Shown here: in pieces, positions 1 to 7,029 of the stretch
Layout: every line of letters begins with the position of its first letter
Position numbering within the stretch: position 1 is the first letter of the stretch
Assembly (NCBI GenBank): GCA_900316755.1
Contig: ONED01000023.1
Span: forward strand, 1 to 33,622
Length of the DNA: 33,622 nt
DNA from: an uncultured Eubacteriales bacterium
Lineage (GTDB): Bacteria > Bacillota > Clostridia > Lachnospirales > Lachnospiraceae
Direction of reading: 5' to 3'
The notes under the pieces: generated by a model
Database searches by the model: none
The model's input: the letters and a program-made list of their open reading frames with translations, nothing else
Told to the model about the DNA's origin: nothing
Made by a program: the position numbers and the translations under genes

Positions 1-126
1 TGATAATAATCCCTCCCATCATTGTGATAGGAGTATCATACCACACTTTGGGACATTTTCCTTTGTGGTATATTAGGACATTATCATAAATGGTTTATAA
101 AAGAGAAAGAATTAGCAAAAAAATAC
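1..126. other. Upstream intergenic stretch with a short hairpin
   Basis: No gene is visible here. Positions 39-45 (TACCACA) and 64-70 (TGTGGTA) form a 7-bp inverted repeat around an 18-base loop. There is no T-run after it, so it is not a convincing terminator. The short string GGACATT occurs twice (51-57 and 76-82). This may be the tail of the upstream gene's 3' region; in relatives rplS usually follows trmD, which would lie outside the window. Confidence 0.3.
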
Positions 127-155
127 TTGTCAATGGAATAGATCTATGATAAAAT
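127..155 (+). promoter_or_regulatory. Sigma-A promoter of rplS
   Basis: A -35 box TTGTCA at 127-132 and a -10 box TAAAAT at 150-155 are separated by exactly 17 bases. Transcription would start near 162, leaving a leader of about 80 nt before the rplS start codon. Autoregulatory L19 leader RNAs are known in some Firmicutes, but I cannot establish that fold here. Confidence 0.75.
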
Positions 156-240
156 ATCTCGTGTTGTGAGAAGAAGAGAGATGGTCCTCTGGTACAAGAT
201 AGGTATTAAGAACGTCCAAAACAGAAGGAGGTCACACAAG

Positions 241-588
241 ATGAACGAAATTATCAAGAAAATTGAAGCCGAGCAGTTAAAAGCAGAAGCACCTGTATTT
301 AATGTGGGAGATACTGTAAAGGTATACGGAAAGATTAAAGAAGGAAACAGAGAAAGAATTCAGGTTTTTGAAGGTGTTGTACTGAAGAAACAGGGCGGCG
401 GCGCAAGAGAGACATTTACAGTTAGAAAGAATTCCAACGGAATCGGTGTTGAAAAGACATGGCCGTTACATTCACCAAACGTGGAAAAGGTAGAAGTGGT
501 TCGCAAGGGTAAAGTCAGAAGAGCGAAACTGAACTACTTGAGAGGACGCGTTGGTAAGAGAGCAAAAGTAAAAGAATTAGTAAAATAG
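241..588 (+). CDS. rplS: 50S ribosomal protein L19
   Basis: This is ribosomal protein L19, which sits at the 30S-50S interface of the ribosome. The 115-residue product has the usual family length and the family's central stretch: an SH3-like barrel with [20 protein letters not shown], then [21 protein letters not shown] and the basic C-terminus [16 protein letters not shown]. The reading frame is open further upstream to 166, but the ATG at 241 follows a strong AGAAGGAGG ribosome binding site, and the extra residues do not resemble L19. It has its own promoter (127-155) and is closed by a terminator (601-633), so it is probably transcribed as a single gene. Identification is secure. Confidence 0.97.
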   Translation: MNEIIKKIEAEQLKAEAPVFNVGDTVKVYGKIKEGNRERIQVFEGVVLKKQGGGARETFTVRKNSNGIGVEKTWPLHSPNVEKVEVVRKGKVRRAKLNYLRGRVGKRAKVKELVK

Positions 589-600
589 TAAATGTGAGAG

Positions 601-633
601 GGGCAACTACATATTTGTAATTGTCCTTTTTCT
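601..633 (+). terminator. Rho-independent terminator after rplS
   Basis: Arms 601-610 and 617-626 pair over ten positions with one G-T wobble and one mismatch, around a six-base loop. They are followed by TTTTTCTTT. It lies 12 bases after the rplS stop codon and separates rplS from the lepB-to-mscS run. Confidence 0.75.
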
Positions 634-666
634 TTCATTTTGGTTTTGGAGAGCCGGGGAGAAAAC

Positions 667-1242
667 ATGTCTGGATTATCGTTTGGAAAAAAAAGAAGAA
701 AAAGAGTGAATTATGAAGTGATACAGGAAGTCCTGACATGGGTGTTCCGTATTGCTCTCGTGTGCTTTCTCGCATTCGTTCTTGTATGGTATTTTGGGGA
801 AAAAGTAAGTACCATCGGGGATTCCATGAATCCGAGGCTTGAGAACGGGGACATTACTCTGATGAATCGTCTGGTTTATGAAGTGCGAAAGCCAAAGAGA
901 GGGGAAGTGATTGCCTTCCGCCCAAACGGAAGTGAAACTTCACATTGTTATATTAAGCGGGTGATTGGACTTCCGGGGGAAACTGTCTCGTACGAGGATG
1001 GCAGAATTTTGATTGACGGAGAAGCAATAGAAGAAAACTATGTAACTACGCAGATAGAAGATGCGGGACTTTTAGAAGAACCGATAAGTCTGGGACAGGA
1101 TGAATATTTCGTTTTGGGTGATGACAGGAAAAACAGTGAAGACAGCCGCAGTGCAAATGTGGGGAATGTGAAGCAATCAGAGATAGCCGGAAAGGTATGG
1201 ATTGTCATTTCCCCCATAAAGCATTTTGGATTTGTGAAATAG
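667..1242 (+). CDS. lepB: Type I signal peptidase (first copy)
   Basis: This membrane serine protease removes signal peptides from exported proteins at the outer face of the cytoplasmic membrane. The 191-residue protein has a basic N-terminus, one membrane segment near residues 25-43, then the SPase box GDSMNP with the nucleophile Ser53. The general base is Lys97 in CYIKRVIGLPGE, and the conserved C-terminal box reads GDDRKNSEDSR (151-161). This is the short Gram-positive (SipS-like) form. An in-frame TTG at 640 would add nine residues, but the ATG at 667 has GGGGAG five bases upstream and is preferred. It begins a tight gene run: rbgA starts ten bases after its stop. A second signal peptidase gene follows rbgA, so the two probably divide substrates or expression conditions. 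Confidence 0.93.
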   Translation: MSGLSFGKKRRKRVNYEVIQEVLTWVFRIALVCFLAFVLVWYFGEKVSTIGDSMNPRLENGDITLMNRLVYEVRKPKRGEVIAFRPNGSETSHCYIKRVIGLPGETVSYEDGRILIDGEAIEENYVTTQIEDAGLLEEPISLGQDEYFVLGDDRKNSEDSRSANVGNVKQSEIAGKVWIVISPIKHFGFVK

Positions 1243-1252
1243 GAGAGAAAAG

Positions 1253-2104
1253 ATGCATTTTCAATGGTATCCCGGTCATATGACAAAAGCAAAGCGTATG
1301 ATGCAGGAAAATATAAAATTAATTGATTTGGTGATTGAGCTTTTAGATGCCAGACTGCCGATGAGCAGTCGTAATCCGGATGTTGATGAGCTTGGGAAAA
1401 ACAAGGCAAGACTGATTCTTTTGAATAAGGCGGATCTTGCAGACGAAAAGCAAAACGATGCGTGGATGGAATATTTCAAGGAGAGAGGATATTCCGTTGT
1501 GAAGGTGAATTCGAAAAAAGGCGGCGGTATCAAGTCCATTCAGGGCGTCATTCAGGAAGCCTGCCGGGAAAAGATAGAAAGAGACCGGAAAAGAGGGATT
1601 TTGAACCGCCCTGTACGGGCGATGGTAGTCGGAATCCCGAATGTGGGAAAGTCCACTTTTATCAATTCTCTTGCGGGAAAGGCATGTGCAAAGACCGGAA
1701 ACAAGCCGGGAGTGACAAAAGGGAAGCAGTGGATTCGTCTCAATAAAAATGTAGAGCTTTTGGATACTCCGGGGATTCTTTGGCCGAAATTTGAGGACCA
1801 GACAGTCGGTCTTAAGCTGGCATTTGCAGGTTCCATTAAGGATGAGCTTCTCAACATCGAGGAACTTGCAGTAGAATTGATTAAATTTATAAAAAAGTAC
1901 TATACAGGGGTGCTGGCTGAGAAGTATAATATTACTGAGTCAGAAGATGCTTACAGGTGTCTTAACGAGATTGCAGAGGAGAGGCATTGTTTGTTAAAGG
2001 GTAGTGAACTGGATACAAACAAGGCAGCATTGCTTCTCATGGATGATTTCAGATGTGGACGTCTGGGAAGGATTACATTGGAGTTCCCGGAAGATTTCAG
2101 ATAG
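1253..2104 (+). CDS. rbgA: Ribosome biogenesis GTPase RbgA (YlqF)
   Basis: RbgA is a circularly permuted GTPase required for late assembly of the 50S subunit. The permuted motif order is visible in the 283-residue protein: G4 NKAD at 58-61 comes before G1 GIPNVGKST at 127-135, followed by a G2 threonine in KPGVTKG (151-157) and G3 DTPG at 171-174. The N-terminus MHFQWYPGHMTKA is the family signature. The C-terminal part (about 185-283) matches the RNA-binding helical domain in length. It starts ten bases after lepB and ends 21 bases before the second lepB, so co-transcription is likely. RbgA next to rplS and rnhB is a common arrangement in Firmicutes. Confidence 0.96.
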   Translation: MHFQWYPGHMTKAKRMMQENIKLIDLVIELLDARLPMSSRNPDVDELGKNKARLILLNKADLADEKQNDAWMEYFKERGYSVVKVNSKKGGGIKSIQGVIQEACREKIERDRKRGILNRPVRAMVVGIPNVGKSTFINSLAGKACAKTGNKPGVTKGKQWIRLNKNVELLDTPGILWPKFEDQTVGLKLAFAGSIKDELLNIEELAVELIKFIKKYYTGVLAEKYNITESEDAYRCLNEIAEERHCLLKGSELDTNKAALLLMDDFRCGRLGRITLEFPEDFR

Positions 2105-2125
2105 GCAGGAGAAAGAAGGAAGAAC

Positions 2126-2845
2126 ATGGCGCGCAAGTATCGATTGGAATATCTCAAAAAGAAAAAAAGGAAAGAGCGGGAAAAGGAAATAAAACGCCGT
2201 CAGGCATTGGAAGCAGAGGCAGCCAGAGAAGCCTACCGGAGCAGGAAAGTGCAGAATGAAGAGAAAGACGTAGAGACTGTCTATGGAAAAACAACAGAAA
2301 AAGAAGAGAATGTACTGAGAGAAATTCTGGGGTGGATTCTGTATGTTCTTATCATTATCGGAGCAACTTATCTGATTGTCACTTATGTCGGACAGCGCAC
2401 CAGAGTCAGCGGAGAGTCGATGTTACCGTCCCTGCACAATGAAGATAACCTGATTGTGGATAAGATTTCCTATCGCTTCCGTGACCCGAAGCGTTATGAG
2501 ATTATTGTATTTCCATATAAATATCAAGAGGATACCTATTATATCAAACGGATTATCGGGCTTCCCGGGGAAACGGTGCAGGTCAAAGACGGAGCCGTGT
2601 ACATTAACGGAGAGCTTCTGGGGGAAGCTTACGGCATTGAACCGATTGAGGACGACAAAAAAGGAATTGCGGCAGAGCCGATTACACTCGGCGAGGATGA
2701 ATATTTTGTGATGGGCGATAATCGCAATCACAGTTCGGACAGTCGTGACCCAAGTGTTGGTATTTTAAATCGGGATGATTTGATTGGGAGAGCGTGGATT
2801 CGTATCTGGCCCCTTGACAGTATCGGAGTGATTCAACATGAGTAA
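2126..2845 (+). CDS. lepB: Type I signal peptidase (second copy, with charged N-terminal extension)
   Basis: This is a second membrane-bound type I signal peptidase of 239 residues. The catalytic serine is Ser98 in SGESMLPSL and the lysine is Lys141 in YYIKRIIGLPGE. The C-terminal box MGDNRNHSSDSR (196-207) matches the family better than the first copy does. A single membrane segment lies near residues 68-88. It is preceded by a long, strongly charged segment (about 1-62) rich in Lys, Arg and Glu that should be helical and cytoplasmic and is absent from the first copy. The start has AGAAGGAAG upstream. The 3' end overlaps rnhB by eight bases, which indicates translational coupling. Confidence 0.92.
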   Translation: MARKYRLEYLKKKKRKEREKEIKRRQALEAEAAREAYRSRKVQNEEKDVETVYGKTTEKEENVLREILGWILYVLIIIGATYLIVTYVGQRTRVSGESMLPSLHNEDNLIVDKISYRFRDPKRYEIIVFPYKYQEDTYYIKRIIGLPGETVQVKDGAVYINGELLGEAYGIEPIEDDKKGIAAEPITLGEDEYFVMGDNRNHSSDSRDPSVGILNRDDLIGRAWIRIWPLDSIGVIQHE

Positions 2846-3608
2846 CAGTATTCGTGACATTAAAAAAGAATTGGAACAGGCTGACAGGCAGGCCCGTACG
2901 CTGCTGTATGAAAAATATGCAGGTGACATGCGGGCAGGCGTTGTCAGCCTGCTTGCGAAATATAAGAAGCAGGAAGAAAAGCTGGAAGCGGAGGAAAGGC
3001 GGATGTCAAATCTGTTTTTATATGAGCGCAAATATTCGGATTTTGAATATATTTGCGGAATCGATGAAGTGGGACGCGGCCCTCTTGCAGGTCCGGTGGT
3101 AGCCGGGGCGGTAATTCTTCCAAAGAACTGCGATATTCTTTATCTGAATGATTCCAAGCAGCTTTCTGAAAAAATGCGGGAGAAGCTCTATGATGAAATT
3201 ATGAAAAAGGCGGTTGCCACCGGAATCGGGATGGTGGGACCGGAGCGCATTGATGAAATCAATATTCTGCAGGCAACCTACGAAGCGATGCGTATGGCGA
3301 TTGGAAATCTTAAGGTGTGTCCGGATCTGCTTCTGAATGATGCGGTAACGATTCCGGGAGTGGATATCCGCCAAGTTCCGATTATCAAAGGGGATGCAAA
3401 AAGTGCATCTATCGCCGCAGCGAGTATCATTGCCAAGGTGACGCGGGATCGTCTGATGGTGCAGTACGACGAGGTACTTCCGGGGTATGGGTTTGCAAGC
3501 AACAAGGGGTATGGCTCGGCGGAGCATATCCGGGCTCTCGGAGAACTGGGAGCGACACCGATACATCGGAGAAGTTTTATCAAGGGAGTGATAAAACGTG
3601 CAGAATAA
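2838..3608 (+). CDS. rnhB: Ribonuclease HII
   Basis: RNase HII removes single ribonucleotides and RNA primers from DNA-RNA hybrids. The 256-residue protein has an N-terminal extension of about 70 residues, common in Firmicutes, before the catalytic core. The core begins CGIDEVGRGPLAGPVVAGA, giving Asp76 and Glu77. The remaining acidic ligands are Asp168 in LLLND and Asp204 in AKVTRDR, completing the DEDD set known for the family. The KGDAKSASIAAASIIAKV stretch is also typical. The start overlaps lepB by eight bases, and the end overlaps yraN by 11 bases. Confidence 0.96.
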   Translation: MSNSIRDIKKELEQADRQARTLLYEKYAGDMRAGVVSLLAKYKKQEEKLEAEERRMSNLFLYERKYSDFEYICGIDEVGRGPLAGPVVAGAVILPKNCDILYLNDSKQLSEKMREKLYDEIMKKAVATGIGMVGPERIDEINILQATYEAMRMAIGNLKVCPDLLLNDAVTIPGVDIRQVPIIKGDAKSASIAAASIIAKVTRDRLMVQYDEVLPGYGFASNKGYGSAEHIRALGELGATPIHRRSFIKGVIKRAE

Positions 3609-3951
3609 AAGATACACCGGTTCGAAATATGAACGGCTTGCCGGCGAATACTTAAAAGAGAACGGATATGAAATTCTGGAATATAATGTGTATTGCCGCA
3701 CAGGTGAGATTGACATTGTGGCAATGGATGGGGAATATCTGGTATTTGTGGAAGTGAAATTTCGCAAAGATGACTTGGCAGGGCATCCGTTTGAGGCAAT
3801 CTCCGAGCAGAAGCAAAAGCATATTTCCAAGTGTGCTCTGTATTATATGAAGAAACGTAAACTTTGGGATATGCCGGTGCGCTTTGATGTGGTGGGGATT
3901 TTGGGAGAGGAGATTCAGGTACTTAAAAATGCGTTCGAATTTGTCGTGTAG
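3598..3951 (+). CDS. yraN: YraN family (UPF0102) endonuclease-like protein
   Basis: This is a 117-residue member of the UPF0102/YraN family, which has a restriction-endonuclease-like fold and no firmly established role. Visible family motifs are YERLAGEYLKENGYEIL, GEIDIVAMDGEYLVFVEVKFR and a C-terminal RFDVVGI. Residues Glu37, Asp39, Glu52 and Lys54 could form the PD-(D/E)xK-type site. It starts with GTG, preceded by AGGGAGTG, and overlaps the end of rnhB by 11 bases. The rnhB-yraN pairing is widespread in bacteria and suggests a link to nucleic-acid maintenance, but this is inference from context. Confidence 0.9.
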   Translation: MQNKRYTGSKYERLAGEYLKENGYEILEYNVYCRTGEIDIVAMDGEYLVFVEVKFRKDDLAGHPFEAISEQKQKHISKCALYYMKKRKLWDMPVRFDVVGILGEEIQVLKNAFEFVV

Positions 3952-4004
3952 TGCCGGGATTTGGAAATGCTCCCCTATACTTTGGAGGCAAAGGAAAGAA
4001 TAGA

Positions 4005-4853
4005 ATGAAATACAAGAATCGAGAACCTATTTTGAAAGAAGTCGTAAAGAACGGGGTGCTTTTTTTGACTTATCCGCAGTTGGAGGAAACAGGACTGGTT
4101 AAGCATGGCTTTTCCACCCGTATGGGCGGAGTCAGCGAGGGGATTTTCGCCTCCATGAATCTGAGTTTTTCCAGAGGGGATGACGATGAAAACGTCAGAG
4201 AGAATTTTAAACGCATGGCGAAGGCTCTGGAGGTAGAACCGGATAGCTTTGTGTTTTCGCAGCAGACACATACCACGAATGTGCGGAAGGTGACTTTGGC
4301 GGATAAGGGAAAAGGGGTTACAAAGCCACTGGATTACCGGGATGTGGATGGCTTGATTACAAATGTTCCGGGGCTTTGTCTTACCACTTTTTATGCAGAC
4401 TGTGTTCCGATGTTTTTTGTTGACCCGGTACACCGGGCAATCGGTCTTTCCCATTCCGGATGGAGGGGAACAGTTGGGAAAATGGGGCAGGTTACCCTGA
4501 GAAAGATGCAGGAGGAATATGGTACTTGTCCGGCGGATGTAATTGTGGCAATCGGACCGTCCATCTGTCAGGATTGCTATGAAGTGAGCGAAGATGTTAT
4601 CCTGGAGTTTCAGCGTGCCTTTGATGAGAAATACTGGGATTCATTATATTACAAAAAAGAAAATGGAAAGTATCAGCTTGATTTGTGGAGGGCAAATGAA
4701 ATAGTGCTTGAGGAAGCGGGTGTAGGAAAGGAACAGATTGCTGTCACGAATGTATGCACAAGCTGTAACAGCGAAGTGTTGTTTTCCCATCGTGCTTCAA
4801 ATGGCAGGCGTGGAAATCTGGCAGCTTTTCTGGCATTAAAACAGGAGGGATAG
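4005..4853 (+). CDS. pgeF: Peptidoglycan editing factor PgeF (multi-copper polyphenol oxidase/laccase-like family)
   Basis: This protein belongs to the YfiH/YlmD/PgeF family. Members have purine nucleoside phosphorylase or deaminase activity in vitro, and the E. coli protein is known to remove wrongly incorporated residues from peptidoglycan precursors. The 282-residue product shows HGFSTRMGGVSEG (34-46), the QQTHTTN box with His89, ADCVP with Cys133 and SHSGWRGT with His150; His-Cys-His is the family metal site. The frame is open from a GTG at 3951 that overlaps the yraN stop, but the ATG at 4005 has AAGGA nine bases upstream and fits family starts better. It ends three bases before the mscS start. 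Confidence 0.9.
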   Translation: MKYKNREPILKEVVKNGVLFLTYPQLEETGLVKHGFSTRMGGVSEGIFASMNLSFSRGDDDENVRENFKRMAKALEVEPDSFVFSQQTHTTNVRKVTLADKGKGVTKPLDYRDVDGLITNVPGLCLTTFYADCVPMFFVDPVHRAIGLSHSGWRGTVGKMGQVTLRKMQEEYGTCPADVIVAIGPSICQDCYEVSEDVILEFQRAFDEKYWDSLYYKKENGKYQLDLWRANEIVLEEAGVGKEQIAVTNVCTSCNSEVLFSHRASNGRRGNLAAFLALKQEG

Positions 4854-4856
4854 AGG

Positions 4857-5720
4857 ATGTTATTAGCAAAAACGGTAGATGGAGAAGAGGTTGTACAGGA
4901 AGTAGGAAAACTGACCCAATATCTGAGCGATAAGATTCCGAATTTAATAGATTTTGTGCTTAGTGTTCTACTGGCACTGCTCGTCTTTGCAATTGGGGCA
5001 AAGCTAATCGGATGGTTGCGAAAAATCGTAAGACGTTCCCTGCAGCGTTCCGGTGTAGATAAAGGGGTAGAACAGTTTGTGGATTCTGTATTAAAGGTTG
5101 TTTTGTACGCACTCCTGCTTTTTTCCATCGGGAAAAACTTTGGACTGGACACGACATCAGTGGCGGCCGTGTTAGCATCCGGAGGGGTGGCTATCGGTCT
5201 GGCATTGCAGGGGAGTCTCTCTAACTTTGCAGGCGGGGTACTGATTTTACTTTTAAAACCGTTCGTGGTGGGAGATTATATTATCGAAGATACCAACAAA
5301 TGTGAGGGCACGGTAAAAGAAATTCAGATTTTCTATACCAAGCTGGTGACTGTGGATAATAAGACGGTGGTCATTCCAAACGGCACATTGGCAAATAGTA
5401 GTCTGACGAATCTGACCGCACAGGAAAAGCGCAAGCTGGATTTGAGAGTGGATATCGCATATGACGCAGACCTTAAGAAGGCAAAAGAAGTAATCGAAAC
5501 CCTGCTCAGGGAAGAGGCGGATATTCTGCAGGAAGAGGAAATCCGGATATTTGTGGACAGCCTTGGAAACAGTTCCGTGGTACTTGGCGTAAGAGCATGG
5601 GTGAAGACAGAGGACTACTGGAACGTGCGATGGAGAGTACTGGAAAACATCAAGCTGACATTAGATGAGAATGGAATTGAGATACCGTTTCAGCAGGTTA
5701 CGGTGCATATGGAGAAATAA
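4857..5720 (+). CDS. mscS: Small-conductance mechanosensitive channel, MscS family
   Basis: MscS channels open under membrane tension and release solutes during hypo-osmotic shock. The 287-residue protein fits the three-helix class: membrane segments near residues 35-55 and 75-95, then the pore-lining third helix with the glycine/alanine pattern in VAAVLASGGVAIGLALQGSL. This leads into NFAGGVLILLLKPFVVGDYI, the hallmark start of the cytoplasmic beta domain. The C-terminal alpha/beta domain follows (about 190-287). AGGAGGGA sits six bases before the ATG, three bases after the pgeF stop. It is the last gene of the run. Confidence 0.93.
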   Translation: MLLAKTVDGEEVVQEVGKLTQYLSDKIPNLIDFVLSVLLALLVFAIGAKLIGWLRKIVRRSLQRSGVDKGVEQFVDSVLKVVLYALLLFSIGKNFGLDTTSVAAVLASGGVAIGLALQGSLSNFAGGVLILLLKPFVVGDYIIEDTNKCEGTVKEIQIFYTKLVTVDNKTVVIPNGTLANSSLTNLTAQEKRKLDLRVDIAYDADLKKAKEVIETLLREEADILQEEEIRIFVDSLGNSSVVLGVRAWVKTEDYWNVRWRVLENIKLTLDENGIEIPFQQVTVHMEK

Positions 5721-5749
5721 AACAGAGTCAGAGCAAAAAGCCTGACTCT
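5712..5749 (-). terminator. Terminator of the minus-strand tRNA-Thr
   Basis: A perfect 8-bp stem (5724-5731 with 5742-5749) encloses a ten-base loop. Read on the minus strand it is followed by TGTTTTATTT, giving a plausible terminator for the tRNA. On the plus strand it is followed by adenines, so it is unlikely to terminate mscS transcripts. Confidence 0.6.
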
Positions 5750-5756
5750 AAAAAAC

Positions 5757-5829
<73 letters not shown>

Positions 5830-5851
5830 AGGTGTTTTAACCACATCAACT

Positions 5852-5880
5852 AGTATACTGATAAGTGGAAAGAAAGTCAA
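5852..5880 (-). promoter_or_regulatory. Promoter of tRNA-Thr
   Basis: On the minus strand a -35 TTGACT (plus coordinates 5875-5880) and a -10 TATACT (5852-5857) are 17 bases apart. Transcription would begin about 15 bases before the mature tRNA. Its -35 box lies 16 bp from the -35 box of the divergent aro promoter. Confidence 0.8.
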
Positions 5881-5896
5881 GCAAAATTTTCAGTAG

Positions 5897-5925
5897 TTGA
5901 CAAATAAAAATGACGTGTTTATAAT
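5897..5925 (+). promoter_or_regulatory. Consensus sigma-A promoter of the aro operon
   Basis: TTGACA at 5897-5902 and TATAAT at 5920-5925 are both perfect consensus boxes with a 17-base spacer. Such a strong promoter in front of a biosynthetic operon fits control after initiation, for example by the hairpin at 5970-5996. Confidence 0.88.
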
Positions 5926-5969
5926 GGGAGCATATCCGATGCGCCAAAATAGACAGGTGAGAAAACAGA

Positions 5970-6005
5970 CCGGTATTTGAATGTGACAAATACCGGCTTT
6001 TATAT
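5970..6005 (+). terminator. Terminator-like hairpin in the aro leader (candidate attenuator)
   Basis: A perfect 10-bp stem (5970-5979 CCGGTATTTG with 5987-5996) encloses a seven-base loop and is followed by CTTTTATATA. It lies about 38 bases after the expected transcription start and 28 bases before aroB. No plus-strand gene lies between the promoter and this hairpin, so its only transcript is the aro leader. The T-tract is short, so the strength of termination is uncertain. Confidence 0.6.
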
Positions 6006-6023
6006 AGGAAAGAGGTACATACC

Positions 6024-7028
6024 ATGATTCGAATGGAATTAGGAAAAAACAGCTACAATATAGAACTGAAACGGGGCAATTTGGAAAAAGCCGGGGAGCT
6101 TTTAAACCTGAACCGCAAGGTCATCATTGTTACGGACGAAGGTGTCCCAATCCAATATGCAAAAAAGGTAGCGGCTCAATGTAAAGAAGCGTATATTAAG
6201 GTGGTTCCCCAGGGTGAAGGAAGTAAGTCTCTTCGGACAGCCGAGGAAATTTTGACGGAGATGCTGGAGCACGGATTTAGCCGGAAGGACTGTGTGGTTG
6301 CAGTTGGCGGCGGGGTGGTCGGTGATTTGGCGGGAGTTGTGGCTGCACTCTATATGCGCGGAATTGACTTTTATAATATTCCGACGACTGTGCTGTCGCA
6401 GGTGGACTCCTCTATCGGTGGAAAGACCGCGGTGAATCTGGCAGGGATTAAAAATATTGTGGGAGCGTTTTATCAGCCGAAGGCAGTGCTCATTGACCCG
6501 GATACGCTGCATACCTTGTCTGAGAGACAGATTACAAACGGATTATTTGAGGCAGTGAAGATGGGGGCAACCAGCGATGCAAAATTATTCGGGATTTTTC
6601 GGGATGGAGATTGGAAAGAATCCCTGGATAGGATTATCGAAAAGGCGCTTCTGGTAAAGAAACACGTAGTGGAGCAGGACGAAAAAGAAAGTCATTTGCG
6701 TAAAATATTAAACTTTGGGCATACCATCGGGCATGGATTTGAAAGCGCAGCGAAGGGAAAATACCTGCACGGAGAGTGTGTGGCGCTTGGTATGTTATAT
6801 ATGAGCAGTGAAAAAGTCCGGAAACAATTATTAGACATCTATGAGAAATTAGGATTTTCGGTTCCGGATCTTGCAGAATTTTGTCCGGAAGAAGTGAAAG
6901 AAGCCATTTTGCACGATAAAAAAGCGAGCAATCAAACCTGTTCCGTTGTATTTGTATCCGAAATCGGGGACGGACAAATCGAAGAATGGCCGATGGAACA
7001 GGTGCTAGAGCGATTGGAGTGTGAGTAG
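6024..7028 (+). CDS. aroB: 3-dehydroquinate synthase
   Basis: AroB converts DAHP to 3-dehydroquinate, step two of the shikimate pathway, using NAD and a metal ion. The 334-residue protein carries the NAD-binding GGGVVGD at 95-101, the TTVLSQVDSSIGGKTAVN segment (121-138) and NGLFEAVKMG with Glu176. His233 and His237 lie in FGHTIGHGFE, and His249 in YLHGE. By family knowledge Glu176, His233 and His249 are the metal ligands. The ATG follows AGGAAAGAGG. It is the first gene of the aroB-aroC-aroA-DAHP synthase operon, behind a consensus promoter and leader hairpin. Confidence 0.96.
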   Translation: MIRMELGKNSYNIELKRGNLEKAGELLNLNRKVIIVTDEGVPIQYAKKVAAQCKEAYIKVVPQGEGSKSLRTAEEILTEMLEHGFSRKDCVVAVGGGVVGDLAGVVAALYMRGIDFYNIPTTVLSQVDSSIGGKTAVNLAGIKNIVGAFYQPKAVLIDPDTLHTLSERQITNGLFEAVKMGATSDAKLFGIFRDGDWKESLDRIIEKALLVKKHVVEQDEKESHLRKILNFGHTIGHGFESAAKGKYLHGECVALGMLYMSSEKVRKQLLDIYEKLGFSVPDLAEFCPEEVKEAILHDKKASNQTCSVVFVSEIGDGQIEEWPMEQVLERLECE

Positions 7029-7029
7029 T

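Noticed and set aside
39-70. Terminator of the gene upstream of the window
   Set aside because: The 7-bp stem has a long loop and no T-run, so it is recorded only as a short inverted repeat.
3018-3830. 270-residue minus-strand frame opposite rnhB and yraN
   Set aside because: It overlaps two clearly identified genes, has no binding site and shows low-complexity, His/Arg-rich content typical of an antisense shadow.
5724-5749. Plus-strand terminator for mscS
   Set aside because: The stem is good but is followed by adenines on the plus strand; the T-tract is on the minus-strand side.
5939-5980. 13-codon frame in the aro leader as a possible attenuator peptide
   Set aside because: Its binding site (GGGAG) would lie upstream of the expected transcription start, and it contains no Trp, Tyr or Phe codons, so it does not fit a classical aromatic attenuator.
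5926-6023. T-box riboswitch in front of aroB
   Set aside because: The leader is only about 90 bases and no T-box core sequence or specifier stem is visible.
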